A stretch of 64,000 nucleotides of DNA from Hyalella azteca (lineage: Eukaryota > Arthropoda > Malacostraca > Amphipoda > Hyalellidae), in contig NW_025935717.1 in the NCBI RefSeq assembly GCF_000764305.2, positions 124,001-188,000 of the forward strand, read 5' to 3'. The notes under the pieces were generated by a model. The model ran no database searches, was not told the DNA's origin, and saw only the letters and a program-made list of their open reading frames with translations. The translations under genes and the position numbers were made by a program. Shown here one piece after another: positions 1-11,480 of this stretch. The stretch's first letter is position 1, and every line of letters begins with the position of its first letter.

Positions 1-1550
1 AAACATCTGTTATTAATAAAGTTACAAGGAGAATTCATTTAAAAGAAGTGAAAGCATACAATTATGAATATTAGACGATGAAAATTACTTCAAAGTTCAC
101 GCTGCTTAGGTAGGTACCTACGTATTTGTAATTCGACATTCGTTAAGCTTTGCTCGACACAGAACTAGAAGAGCGTAAATAATTGAGCACGTAGAAAAAT
201 ACTTACCCTGTCTTTATATTTATATTACACTACTAATCTTTAAATCTCAACCAATACTCAAATTTAAATACACACGCTTGTTTTTCCACAATAAATTCTA
301 TTAAACTACTCCCGAACGTACAGCCAGCTCGGAAGAGATTGGGTTAATGAAGTAAATGAACGCAAAACATGGAAGACAATCTTTACAAATATTTACATGA
401 GAAATTTCAAACTAATTCGCATATTAGTAAAGGCAGAATTATTCTCATTATATACTTATGATTAATTGTTATCGATTTTGCTTACACTAATCAAAATGTA
501 CGAATTTTGCTTAATATTGTTTTACCTCACAAAAAACATTGGAACCTTTTGGGGTCAATGACGTCATTTCATCGGAATTGTACTTCCTCCATAAGTAATA
601 TTATAGGCAAACAAATAATTAATGCAGTATATTTTTAGAATGAGTAAAATTCTAGAAAGCGTTTCAGAATGGTTATTTAGAAACCTCAAACTACTGGTTA
701 TTTAATATCATTTATGGTGCTAGAATACGAAGTTGAAAAATAAAAACATATCTAAACCAAATGTCACTCGCGGTTTCAAAATTGAACCATGAAACATAAG
801 TTCACTAAATCACCTAAAGTATTGAATTTTCTTGATCGCAAGCTATTCAAAACTTTCTACGAAGTAGGTATAAAGTAGGTTGAAATAATTTGCTCCACAA
901 TTCTTTTTTGTTCTATAATTTTTATTGATGTGATAATGAAGACACAAGATCACCACTAACTCTAAAAAAAATTTGTTATTCTTGTCCCGAATGTTGCGCG
1001 AAAACAGATACAATGAATGCAATATAAATAAACAACTTGCAGGCATATATTCACTAAACAGTTGAATCTACAATCTAGTATTTCATTTTTTCTCATTCTA
1101 CTCTACTAGAGTTAAATTCAACCTATGTACTTCTTCTACTCTTTGAGGTGAAGCGGAGTTGTAGATGAAACACATTTTGGCTCGTGATTTTTATAATAAA
1201 AATAGAAATGCTGTTAAACTTTTTGAAATTGAGCGGATTCACTCTTGTCCTAGTGCGATAGATGCAAAGTTAGTGTTTCTTGTTTCAATGCAAAGAGTGA
1301 TTTGAACTTCTGCGAGGATCCTAGCCCAAATTTTACATACGTGATAGTATATATACGAGAGTGGAGTGTGCAAAAGTGGTTACTTTCATTTGAGATGTAT
1401 AAGCAGCTCAATACAGCTTTAAATTTATAATTCAAGAAGCTGCAATCGAAAATGGCGATTAGGAGTTTTTTTTGCTCACATATCGAATTATCGTCGTCTT
1501 AGCGATAAATAACGTAATGTTAAGCTTAAAAAGTTATTTGCAACGAAAAT
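1..1550. other. Intergenic, AT-rich
   Basis: This is 3' flank of the secreted-protein gene. Only short, low-quality open frames are present and I see no convincing coding, RNA or transposon signal. Confidence 0.5.
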
Positions 1551-1652
1551 CACTTAGTTCCTGACCTCGAGTTGGTTCAAAAATTCTCAATTAAATGTAG
1601 CGCGTGCATTGAAAAGAACTTAGTTCGGGATCTCGAGTTGGTTCAAAATTTC
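1551..1652 (-). repeat. ~67-bp tandem duplication of the CDS 3' end with stop codon
   Basis: The last codons and stop of the secreted-protein gene (around 1,618-1,650) recur at 1,551-1,583, sharing the core CTCGAGTTGGTTCAAAA on the plus strand. The second copy lies in the 3' flank and carries its own in-frame-like stop, so the duplication spans the coding/3' UTR boundary. Confidence 0.7.
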
Positions 1653-4600
1653 GGGAAAAATGTTCTCGGTTGGATGTTGGGCGTTTCTCTTGCGTCTTTT
1701 CCCAAGCAAGAATGGCAGGGATACAATGCCTCCCATCAGACCAACAGTGTTGGCAAAGTCGAGCATGCCAACCGTGAGTAGACTCGGGTGCTGAATGGCC
1801 TGAACTAAAGATTCGAACTGAGATGGTTCTGGGTCGTACCTTAGGTTAGATGGTTCATTAACTTGAGGCACAATAATCGGGAAAATAGGAGGAATATCTA
1901 TTCGGAGGTCAGCTGGGTTAGCACGAACTGGAGGTGCAAAAGTCGTTGATGAATTTAAAGTTGCATTTCCCGTAAGTTCAGTAGATCTTGATGAGTTGAA
2001 ATCTTGGGTTATATTTCGCAAAATTGTCACTGTGTAGTTCATGAGTATTGGCTGTGCATTAGATTTGAGTGAAGTAGAAGTATTAAGTTCACTTGCATTA
2101 AAGTTTATAGTTTTCAGCGGAAGCGATCCTTCCGAATCGCTAACTGAGGCGTTGAAACGACCGCCTGAAACCGAATTTTTATAAAACTGAACAAAAGAAG
2201 CCTTCATAGGTCCCGACCCTTGTCTGAGGAAATCTCCATATGCAACATCAGGTTTACTGTCTTCGAACTGTCCCAAGTCACCGAAAAAGTTTAAACGATT
2301 AAAATCAGTCCCGTTAACCAAATCTTGTAGGTCGGTTTGGTTGCCGCTCAGGCTGAGGACCGTCGAGATGATGGCATTCACAATCTCACCAGATTTGTTT
2401 TTCCCAGCATCGTCCTGCAATAGAGTCACAATTTAAAATGCAATAATTACGCGGAAATTCAATCACGAAATACAAAGAAATAATGACAACTAAGATGATG
2501 AGTAGCAAAGGCTGTTGCGCTTTTCAGATTTATACATGCGAACATATGCTTAGGATACATTAATGCGCTGCTTATCTATGGATACTTTTTTAGTTTGTAT
2601 AGATGCCAATATTATTAATTATCGATACCGGTATACCATTCGATAGGCCATTCTACGCACGAATTTTTTTATTTCATACAAGTAAATTATGATGTGTCAA
2701 TTAATTGCCGTAAAAAGATAGAAAAAATACTCATAAATCGTTTATTACTGATTAAAATTAATAAGTTGTGAGCTAACGCAACTTTAGTGCTCCCTTTAAA
2801 TTTCAGCACTAAAGCCAGTAGAAATATCAATTATAAATAATATTCATAAAACACCATGATGCTCTCACCGCTGTACTGTTCATTTCCAGGCTGCACGTTG
2901 AGTTCGTTTTAGGACAGCGCATTTAGCAGGACGGAAAAATATACATTAATTAATATTACATATAATCAAAATATAAAATAAATATATACCTGTTTATATA
3001 CATATAAAATATAAAAAATTTCAACATAAATGTAAAAATTAAAATATACAAAAGTTATTTTTCAAAAAAGAGTTTTTATTTTAACACATAAAAAAGCAAT
3101 AACAAATGCTGGAATTTATTTAATCTGTCAGAAAATAAATGCAAATTTTTCGGCAGTACCAATAACACAACGACTCATTTAATGGAAACTGAAACAAAAC
3201 CATTGGTAAGGCGGGAAACTTAACACTCAGGAATGGAAAGGTTATATCGTCCAAATATTGACACACTTGCTGCGAGTAGCACTAATACGTGTTTTTTTTA
3301 CCAAACTGGGTCAAGATGACTCACACATGGATACAAGTGCATAAATATTTGGACAAAATCTCAATAATTTCTTCCACTGTTCGTGATCTCATGGTTGAAC
3401 TAGTAATATTAATTGAACTAATATTAATTCAATTGATATTAATTCAACTAATATCAATTCAACTAATATTAGTTCAACTATTATTAATTCGACTAATATT
3501 AATTCAACTAATATCAATTCAACTAATATTTATTCAACTAATAATAATTCAACCAAGAGTGATCTCACCTCAAACCGTCTGCACCAGCTATCCGGTCCTG
3601 CGGGGAGTACGTCATGGAAACTCGATTTGCATCGCCTCTAGATTCCGCAAAAACCTTCTCAGTTGACTGATACTCATTATCATCGATACTAGTTGCAGTT
3701 CCAAGGATTTCATCCGCGGCTGTTACTGAATCCTCGTTGTTTACACTTCTTGAAGTATCGAGAGCCGTAAGATATGCTCGGGGAATTGTATTTCTTTTCG
3801 AACCATCATCATTTCCAGTTGATGCTCCAGGTTTTTCGATATCTATTTCAAGAAGCGATTGATCTTTGTAAGATACGAGATCATCTATCTCAGCTGCAGA
3901 GCTTTTCAGTGCAGAATTAAAATTTTCATTTCTCGTCAAGGAAGGATGAGCGTCTTCCATAGGAACTAGAGGTCCCGGTAGGATGCCCTTGGTAGGATGT
4001 GCAGTGGAGCCGCCCAAACGAGACATGGCTTCTTCGTACGAACTCCAAAAGTTGCTTTTCGATTCGCCAGCTATCCTTTCCAGGGCTGTCGGGAAGTTGA
4101 ATAATAAAGGTTGTGATATGATGGAATCACTGTTTCGGTATGTGAGGTAATGGAGTAATGGAGTATTTTGGGATGTGTGGTAATGGAATGACTATTTGGG
4201 TATGCGAGATACTGAAATGACTATTACGGCATGCGAGATAATGAAATGACTATTTCGGTATGCGAGATAATGAAATGACTATTTCGGTATGCGAGACAAT
4301 GAAATGACTATTTCGGTATGCGAGACAATGAAATGACTATTTCGGCATGCGAGATAATGAAATAACTATTTCGGTATGTGGAATAACGGCATGACTCCTG
4401 TGTTACGCAAGGTAATGGAATGACCATTTCGGTATATGAGGTAGTGAAATAGTCATTTTCGTTTGTGAGGTAAAGGAATGAGTAGCTTGGTATGTGAGGT
4501 AATGAATTGACTATTTCGGTATGTGAGGTAATGGAATGACCATTTTCCTTTGTGAGGTAATGGATTGACTATTTCGGCATGTGAAGTAATGGAATGAGTA

Positions 4601-5539
4601 TTTCGGGATGTGTGGTAATGGAATGACTAAATTTTGGTACGTGAGGTAATGAAATAACTATTTCGGTATGTGAGGTAATGGAATGAGTATTTCGGGATGT
4701 GTGGTAATGAAATGACTTTTTGATATAACTTGGCCATTCCAATTAATGAGGAGATGTACAGGCAAGACATGTGTAACAGCACATATCACATATCAGCAAA
4801 GTAGCCAGATGGCAAAGATAAGCAATATTTTTTCAGTGAGTAGTGGGTTCGAGACTGATGCTAGCTATGAAGTTATGCGACGCCTACAATCGCTGACAGG
4901 CCAAATATTGACTATAATCTTAAACACTGATCCAACTTCATGATATTCTTGACACTACATATTCGATCTTTGTCTTTTTCCTACATAATTTATCACACGT
5001 TGTCGGTTCTATCTTTACAAACCTGTTTGTATTTTCAATTAAATAAAGCAAAAATATAACAAGGAAATAAAGCAAAAATCTATGATATATGAAATAGAAA
5101 TATGATTTATGCATTAACTTTTCTAATAAGTGATTTTGAAGGAATACATTTTATTAGTTTCAGATACGAAAATAATAATAAACATAATATTCGTGCGTAA
5201 ATTATAAGGTCAGTACGAGTCGAACGTTCATGTTCACTCATGTTTCGTGAATGAATATATACGACTGCATGAACGCATCGGATAACGCAACTCAGTATTT
5301 TTAGAGTGAAGCTAATACTAATAATAATAATAAATAATAATAATTAGTAATATTAATTATTATTACAAATAAAATTTATAATATTAATATAGATTATTCG
5401 CAAAGAAGGGCACACATTTACATTGCGATAAAAGCTTTTTTTAGATAAAAATTGGAAGCTTACCATTTAGCGGTTTCGACAGCGCGGGCGACACAAGAAG
5501 AAACAGGAGCACGTAGCGAGGAAATTTCCGAGGCAACAT
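1620..5539 (-). CDS. Secreted, N-glycosylated protein of unknown function (4 coding exons)
   Basis: I do not recognise this family. Coding exons in transcription order: 5539-5464, 4085-3569, 2890-2869, 2414-1620. Phases agree at every junction (1, 2, 0) and the spliced frame gives 469 residues. The first exon encodes a basic N-terminus followed by a hydrophobic run (YVLLFLLVSPALS), a good signal peptide. Exon 2 (about residues 26-198) is hydrophilic and Ser/Asp/Glu-rich. The last exon (206-469) carries ten N-X-S/T sequons (NQT, NGT, NAS twice, NTS, NYT, NIT, NSS twice, NAT), and the microexon adds one more. Near the C-terminus a hydrophobic segment (VGMLDFANTVGLMGGIVSLP) is followed by KRRKR, which could be a membrane stop-transfer signal or a dibasic/furin-type cleavage site releasing a short C-terminal peptide. 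The introns hold a 29-bp minisatellite, a 15-bp repeat and a MITE. The exon structure is fairly secure; the function is unknown. Confidence 0.7.
2869..2890 (-). CDS. 22-nt microexon of the secreted-protein gene
   Basis: Exon 2 ends in phase 2 (donor AG|GTGAGA) while exon 4 opens in phase 0 (acceptor TTGCAG|GAC), so they cannot be joined directly. This 22-nt segment, flanked by GTGCAG upstream and GTGAGA downstream on the minus strand, takes a phase-2 input and gives a phase-0 output. It encodes about seven residues (SLEMNSTA, with the first codon shared) including an N-S-T sequon that continues the glycosylation pattern of the next exon. It is inferred from splice sites and frame only. Confidence 0.6.
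3247..3356. mobile_element. MITE with TTGTCCAAATA inverted ends, copy 1
   Basis: A ~110-bp unit bounded by GTCCAAATATT and AAATATTTGGAC. Related copies are at 9,098-9,217, 44,320-44,425 and 45,728-45,934. It lies in intron 2 of the secreted-protein gene. No coding capacity. Confidence 0.65.
3395..3556. repeat. 15-bp tandem repeat at an exon donor
   Basis: About ten units of ATTCAACTAATATTA, with variants, lie in intron 2 of the secreted-protein gene and end about a dozen bases from the exon 2 donor (exon end 3,569). A fragment resembling the donor flank (GTGATCTCA) is also present at the far edge of the array near 3,383. Confidence 0.85.
4105..4735. repeat. 29-bp minisatellite beside an exon acceptor
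   Basis: About 20 degenerate units of a 29-bp motif (core GAGATAATGAAATGACTATT) fill the intron 1 segment directly upstream, on the minus strand, of the exon 2 acceptor at 4,085. Confidence 0.9.
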
Positions 5540-6249
5540 TTTACTATTCAGTTCATAAAATTCAAAATTATGTTCTGTTACTGAGTTAGACTACAGGTAG
5601 CATGTATGAAAGAATCGACATGGATGAAACGAAACGACGGGAAACATGTTATATCTTTAGATATTTCAAGAAGCTCGATAAAAGCGAAATATGCAGCCTT
5701 AAGTTAGCAACGCTTTAAATGCAAAGAAACTGTATTTGTATGCTTTGCTCGTTGCAAAAAATTAAAAGAGCCTCATAATATCGCATAAGGTGTACTGAGA
5801 ATATGAAAATCTCAACATCCGTACAAATTAATCAAAAATAATATGATATATTGAGATTGAAGAATCACTATAATGCAAGATTTATCCCATTTTAACGGCG
5901 GGTTGCTATATGCATAAGCTCAAAATTACTAGAAAGTTAAATTTAATTCTGATTAACGAATCAATTATTATTAAACACAACAATATCGCCTTTACAGGCT
6001 TCTTCATAGCAAAATATATACAATACAAACTGTACCGAAAACTGTACCGATTGCGCCTAGTGTGATCAGCGACATCACATTTTTTAACGTCAATATAATG
6101 GTTCAGAAATTTAATGCCACAAGTAATATACGAGGTTGCAGACTATATTCAATATAGTCTATATTCAATAATGGTTTATAAATGAAATTAAATAAAGTTT
6201 TAGGTAAGTTAGAAGCTGTAATGATGATAATAAACATTAGCCCATTTGA

Positions 6250-6500
6250 TCGAAAGTTATCGTTTCTCCGAAATTATTCTAACACAAGATATCCACGTTA
6301 GTTGCCCTTGAGAAAGTTGTGATCAAGAGATATGCGAGTATTTTCTGAAAATAATCTGAACATAAGATATCCACGTTAGTTACTCTTAAGAAAGTTGTTG
6401 TCGTAAGATACAATTTCTCAATTGATCGCAAGATACGGTCCCTTCGAAATCATTTGAACACAAGATGTGCCACGTTAGTTACCCTTAAGAAAGTTGGCCT
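6250..6500. repeat. Three-copy tandem repeat
   Basis: Three imperfect units share AAGATATCCACGTTAGTT followed by CTTAAGAAAGTTG. They are intergenic. Confidence 0.75.
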
Positions 6501-7674
6501 CCAACTGACACACCGCGTTCTCAATAGCAGGGTCGGCAGGTGACATAGCAAGCCGCTCTTGCTACGACGAAGCGCATGCAAAACTAATTGTTGCACTTAA
6601 CCGCGAAACCTGCACCAGCTGCAGGACGAGAATAACGGTAGTTTCTGGCGAAAATAGAACACGAGCTGTAGTCTTCTGTTGGGTGGCCCAGTGTTTACAG
6701 TTCAGACTACCAGAATTGGGTGAGAGATGTGGGTTCCATCCGAGCTACAGGCGATAGATTTTTAGTCAGAATCGGCGAGGAGGCTGGGCGGTTAATCTAA
6801 GCAGAATTGGAGCAGCGAGTTAAGGGTTCGAGACTGCAACAAGCTGTGAATGTTCTGTCATGTTGAGAATCTGTGAACACCCTACGGCCTAATAAACGCT
6901 GACACCGCTATTACCAATACTGAGTAGCTTACAGGAAAGTCGGCCGCCTGAGATAAATTAACATCAACACTCGGAAAAATTAATGAATCATATTGTCAAA
7001 ATAATGAGACTGTCATACCCAGAGCATCAGCAGAGAGCACTGATACGCCCATTTGACTGACCCTACTGTGTTAGGGTAAGGCAAAAAGTACATTACAGTG
7101 CGGATAAAGTCTCGCTTCTCACTCTGAGTGCACCCTCATTAGTCACAGTTCGTAAAAAATTTAATGATAAAACCAATGTTAAGAGGAAAGTACAAGCTAC
7201 AAGTTAAAATTAATTTGGGAGAATTTAAATTCAACGTGTGCAAACTGTTATGGTAGAGCTTCCAACATACATAATATAGGCTTTCCGTCACTTATGGACG
7301 AGATAGTGACAATTTAAAAACTTCTTAGAACTTGAGGCAGAGCTTTATTAAATACTAAAAACCTAGACTCTCTCCAAAGACTATATAGGATCAAACCCCC
7401 CCCCTGGAATACACGATTGAATTTCACATTAGCGGAACCTAATGTTGGACAAGGAAACCTTATTGCAAACTCGTGAATATATGCGACTGCTCAGACATTC
7501 CTCCTTCAAAATTGCTTTCCATGCTCGAGCCGGTGAATGTTCGAAATTTATAACGAAACCGGGGCAATAGACGTCCTTTGAAGTCCCTTCCTCGATACAT
7601 GATGCCAGTGTTAGGAATCTGTATTGGCGGCAGGCTCTCATTCTCAACTATTAGAATAGAATAGAATAGAAGTG

Positions 7675-7760
7675 TCGGCGTTGAAGACATAGGCCCATGG
7701 CCTGTTGCCGATTCTTGAACTTTTCGTGACTTGATTCACAAGGGATCCGGCCTTTGGAAC
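7675..7760. repeat. Dispersed hairpin repeat, copy A
   Basis: The core TCGGCG, nine to ten bases, AGGCC-cat-GGCCT, then TGCCGATTC folds into two nested stems. It is followed by a conserved tail (CTTGAACTTTTCGTGACTTG). Copies B-D are at 38,175, 38,297 and 39,793. Confidence 0.7.
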
Positions 7761-9097
7761 CCGATCTTTCCATAACTGACGATTGATTGAGATAGCTGCT
7801 GGAACTAGGCATTTTAAGACTGAACATATGCTCCTGCATAGCTTCGTCTAGTCTGTTTTTGCAGATGTTCATACTCGGAGCTTCAACGATGCTATCAGGG
7901 AGTTCTTGGCTTCCTCTTGAAAGTTCGATATTCTTTCACGTACATACAACTTCCCGGTGCAACGAAGGCTGTATCCAACGTTGATATCGGGATATTCTTC
8001 TCTCAAACCACCGCTTTAGCAGGAATCTCAGGAAAATCTTCGACGGGAATAAGTCAAAGAAGACAGGCAACTACAGCGCCCACTTTCACCTGGAATGATC
8101 ACCATTTATGCAAGAAATAGATTATATAAGTTCGACTTTGACTTGCCACAGTAAGAAAACTAATGGGGGAGTAAGCCAGAATTTATCCAAATAATGTTTC
8201 GTGAGTAAAACGACAATTTGAGGGTTCACATCTCAATTGCATGTATCGAGCCGATTATTGCTTGATATAACCAGGAGCTAGACGACGGCCTGATATCTCT
8301 GGGCAATCTAACCGCGTGAACTAAAGTCACCCATAGCAATTGAACATAAGAGTACAAGTTAATATGCTTAACAAACATAAGAGTACAAGTTAACACAAGT
8401 TACTCGCCGCTCTGAGTGAGGACAATAAATAATAATATAATGCGGCTATCAACCACACAACGAGCTAAGAATAAAGTAGAAATAAATTAGGTGGTGTGAA
8501 TTACGAGTCTCGGGTAATAGCAACTCTTTTCGAATGAAATCACGAGACGCTATTCAACGGGAACTCAAAACGCCTATCATAATAAAAGACCAGGGAATGC
8601 AGCAATACATTCACGTTAACAGCGGAAACCTGGTCAAACAAAAGACGACAGAGGTGCGCTGTTATAGCAAAAATATCGACGTAAACCTTTTGTCGATAGG
8701 GTAAGACGCGATAAAACGTTCACGCAATATAATAACAATTGTTACACCATAAAACAGCGTTGACTAGAATGCATAGCACGATGCATTATTACCACTAATC
8801 AACGCAGGTACGAAAATCATTTTACTACGAAAATGTTTTACCCAAATGAACAACCGAAAAATAGTGGGATATAAAAAATGAATAAAAAATGCTATAAAAA
8901 CGCTTGTCAGCAGGGTTTTCTTGCTGAAGCAGCTAGCCATAAAATCCTAATAGTTATAATTACCGTTCGCCGAAAAAAATACTTCTTGTAATTGGTTGCA
9001 ACGCAGCTTGACATTAGAAAACCCATTCATTTACATCCTGCAGCATTTAACTTTTGAATGCTTGCTGGGACGCGACACTCAGAGAAATAAATAAGAC

Positions 9098-9217
9098 GTT
9101 GTCCAAATACCGATGCACAATTTGCCGCTGTGTGGGTCATCTGGCCCAGTTTGGTCCGGAAAAAATCGTATCAATGCTTGAAATAGTAACTTGAAGAAAG
9201 TGATACTATTTGGACAA
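9098..9217. mobile_element. MITE with TTGTCCAAATA inverted ends, copy 2
   Basis: Bounded by GTTGTCCAAATA and ACTATTTGGACAA. CTCAGAGAAATA just outside the left end may be the true element terminus, since the mirrored TTTCTCTGAG occurs beyond copy 4. Confidence 0.65.
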
Positions 9218-10498
9218 TTTGAGGCAATCGTTCTTCTGCGTGTAGGAATAAATGTCCTTCCAAAATGCTGGCATTTTTCTCACAAAATTTATCGCTTACA
9301 AAACATAAAAGGTTGTTAATCCAGTCGGTACGCCAACGCTGGTTCACGAACCGACTGGCGCACGTTCATTGATTATTTTGAAGGGATTTTAAATTACTAA
9401 CTATTCGATAGCATGGAAGATGCTACCCGTTGCAATTTGCGAAGGATAAGGATATATAACATCCACTTACGACTCTTTACTTTCAAAACACTTAAATCAA
9501 TATGGGCTTCTCCTCTGGGTTTTCATCCAATAAAGCGAACAAACAATATAAATGAAAATTTTCTTGAATGCAATAAACCCACACAAATGCCGAAAAATTA
9601 CGAAAAAAATGTCTTATTAGAAAGAATCAAGAGCTCATTGCTCGCTTGGCAGCTGTTATCCCAGTGGTTAAGGTTACTTAGCAGTTAATCTATGCGCTAA
9701 AAACAACACGTTAGCACAAGTAATCAAAAGCAAATAGTATTAATCGATCCCTAACATGCTGCAGGATCTCTTCCGTCTGTTGTATCTCGGAAGCAAGAAA
9801 ATATAATACGCTGTGCGGAAACCCCATATTTTCAAAGATATTTTTCATTAGAGTTCAGCCATGTTCGACCACAAATTAAATTCGTAATACAATATGACAG
9901 CAAGCTGGTAACCGGATACATTTCAAATAATTCCATTTCATTACAAGAAAGTATTGTTTAATTTGGAAAAGACATCTTTGATTATGAATTTCCTCAAGTT
10001 AGTTCTAAATTCGCGATGACTGTTCAGAGAATTTACCATTGAGAACATGGGGGAAAACATTCGCTCCGTACATATAATCAGTTGAAAAAACGTATGAAAC
10101 GAAAAACATTTGGAAGTCGGAACAAAGCAAGAGCGAACTCGAGGCAGTGATGTGCAACGGAACAGAAGATGATGGATCTATATTAGTTTGATTGTTAAAC
10201 TAGGAACAATTCCTATGAGTAAAACTAATCAAGTTCATATGTAATATATTCCTTTTCTAGAACTAATCTTAAAAGTTAAATACAAAACGCGAAATTAATA
10301 CCGGAGTGAGGCAGAAGTTGGCAATTTAATTCCGATAAGATGTTCAAACGTAAAAAAAGTTAACAAATTCAAGACTTCATAAGTTATCGACTTGAACTAA
10401 TGCTGCTCATTTCTAAACAAAGTTTCAATTATTCTCTCCGTCGTAACTCCAAAAATCAGCACCACAAACACCGAAAATTGAATACGAAACTAACCCTA

Positions 10499-11480
10499 CT
10501 AATCACCAGGAGGTTTTTGGAACTGAATATTCCTCTCCTTGATCATTTGGAGCTTTTTCTCCTTGGATTCGGCGAGAAATTTCTCCATTCCTTTCAAAAC
10601 TTGTTCGGGATCTTTAGGCTTTGATTTGGTCTTGTCCGGACAGTCATCAGCAGCCCACTTACCAAACATTGGATCCTTGTTTCCTTTGGAATCCTTCTTT
10701 TCAACTTTATTTCTACGTTTGGAACCTGATTCAGACGAGCTTGATCGCGATCGGGACGAGTCACGGCGAGGGTTGGATCTAGATCGTGAACGTTTATTTC
10801 TCCGACGATCGTTATCATGAATGAAACTCCGATGAAGGTAGTCACGGTAATCGGGCCGCTGGTAGCGGCCGACGTTCCACCTCCGTTGCGGAATAAATGG
10901 ACTCCTAGAGCGCCTCCTTCGTCCGTACGATCTTGAACGTCGTCGACGATCTCGTGATCGAGATCTACGACCACGAGATATAGATCGAGATCTACGACCA
11001 CGAGACACAGATCGAGACCTACGATTTCGTGATTGCGATCTTCGACTACGTGAACTTGATCTCGAATACGAGTGCGGTGACCTAGAAACCGATTTCGATG
11101 GTGATCGACTTTTGTTTTTGGTCAAATGTCTTTTTTTAGACCTTTTGGGCGTTTCAGAAGAAGAGCTGTAACTTGCACTGATACTCTCAGCAACATTCTT
11201 AGCTTTATTTACCACAGCCTGCAACTTTTTCTCAGCTATAATCTTTGCTCCAGACCTAAACTCAGACGGTGTCAAAATTGAGCCATCGGCGTTTACCAAA
11301 CTCGATATGATCGTCGGCGTAATGTTCTCTGAAGTTACCGGTTGAAAAGAGTACTTAAATCCAGATTTGGGTGGAAGCTCAGGCTCTGGAATGTCGAATT
11401 TTTTCGCTGACGCGGTTGGATCAATTTTGTCAAACCATTTGTTAGCTTGGGTTGGAGGTGGACCAAGAGGTTCTCCTTCT
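10499..11480 (-). CDS. TTC14: TTC14-like gene, terminal exon 17: second RS domain
   Basis: The acceptor GTTTCAG|A accepts the phase-2 end of exon 16. The exon encodes a folded-looking lead ([19 protein letters not shown]), then dense [12 protein letters not shown] repeats, and a charged C-terminal helix ([20 protein letters not shown]) ending QKPPGD and TAG at 10,499. It could in principle be the end of a separate SR-related gene, but the phase continuity back to the TPR exons argues for a single transcript. Confidence 0.7.

Larger units (their letters stand above)
5540..10498. other. Intergenic spacer between secreted-protein and TTC14-like genes
   Basis: No supported gene. It holds a ~75-90-bp tandem repeat (6,250-6,500), a hairpin repeat (7,675-7,760) and a MITE (9,098-9,217). 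There are also tRNA-box-B-like strings such as GGGTTCGAGACTG near 6,828 (a sister string lies near 4,846 in intron 1), which could be remnants of tRNA-derived SINEs. Open frames here are short and do not resemble known proteins. Confidence 0.5.

Noticed and set aside
3289..3666. Plus-strand frame rich in LILIQ repeats
   Set aside because: It is a translation of the 15-bp AT-rich intronic repeat that then runs antisense into exon 2.
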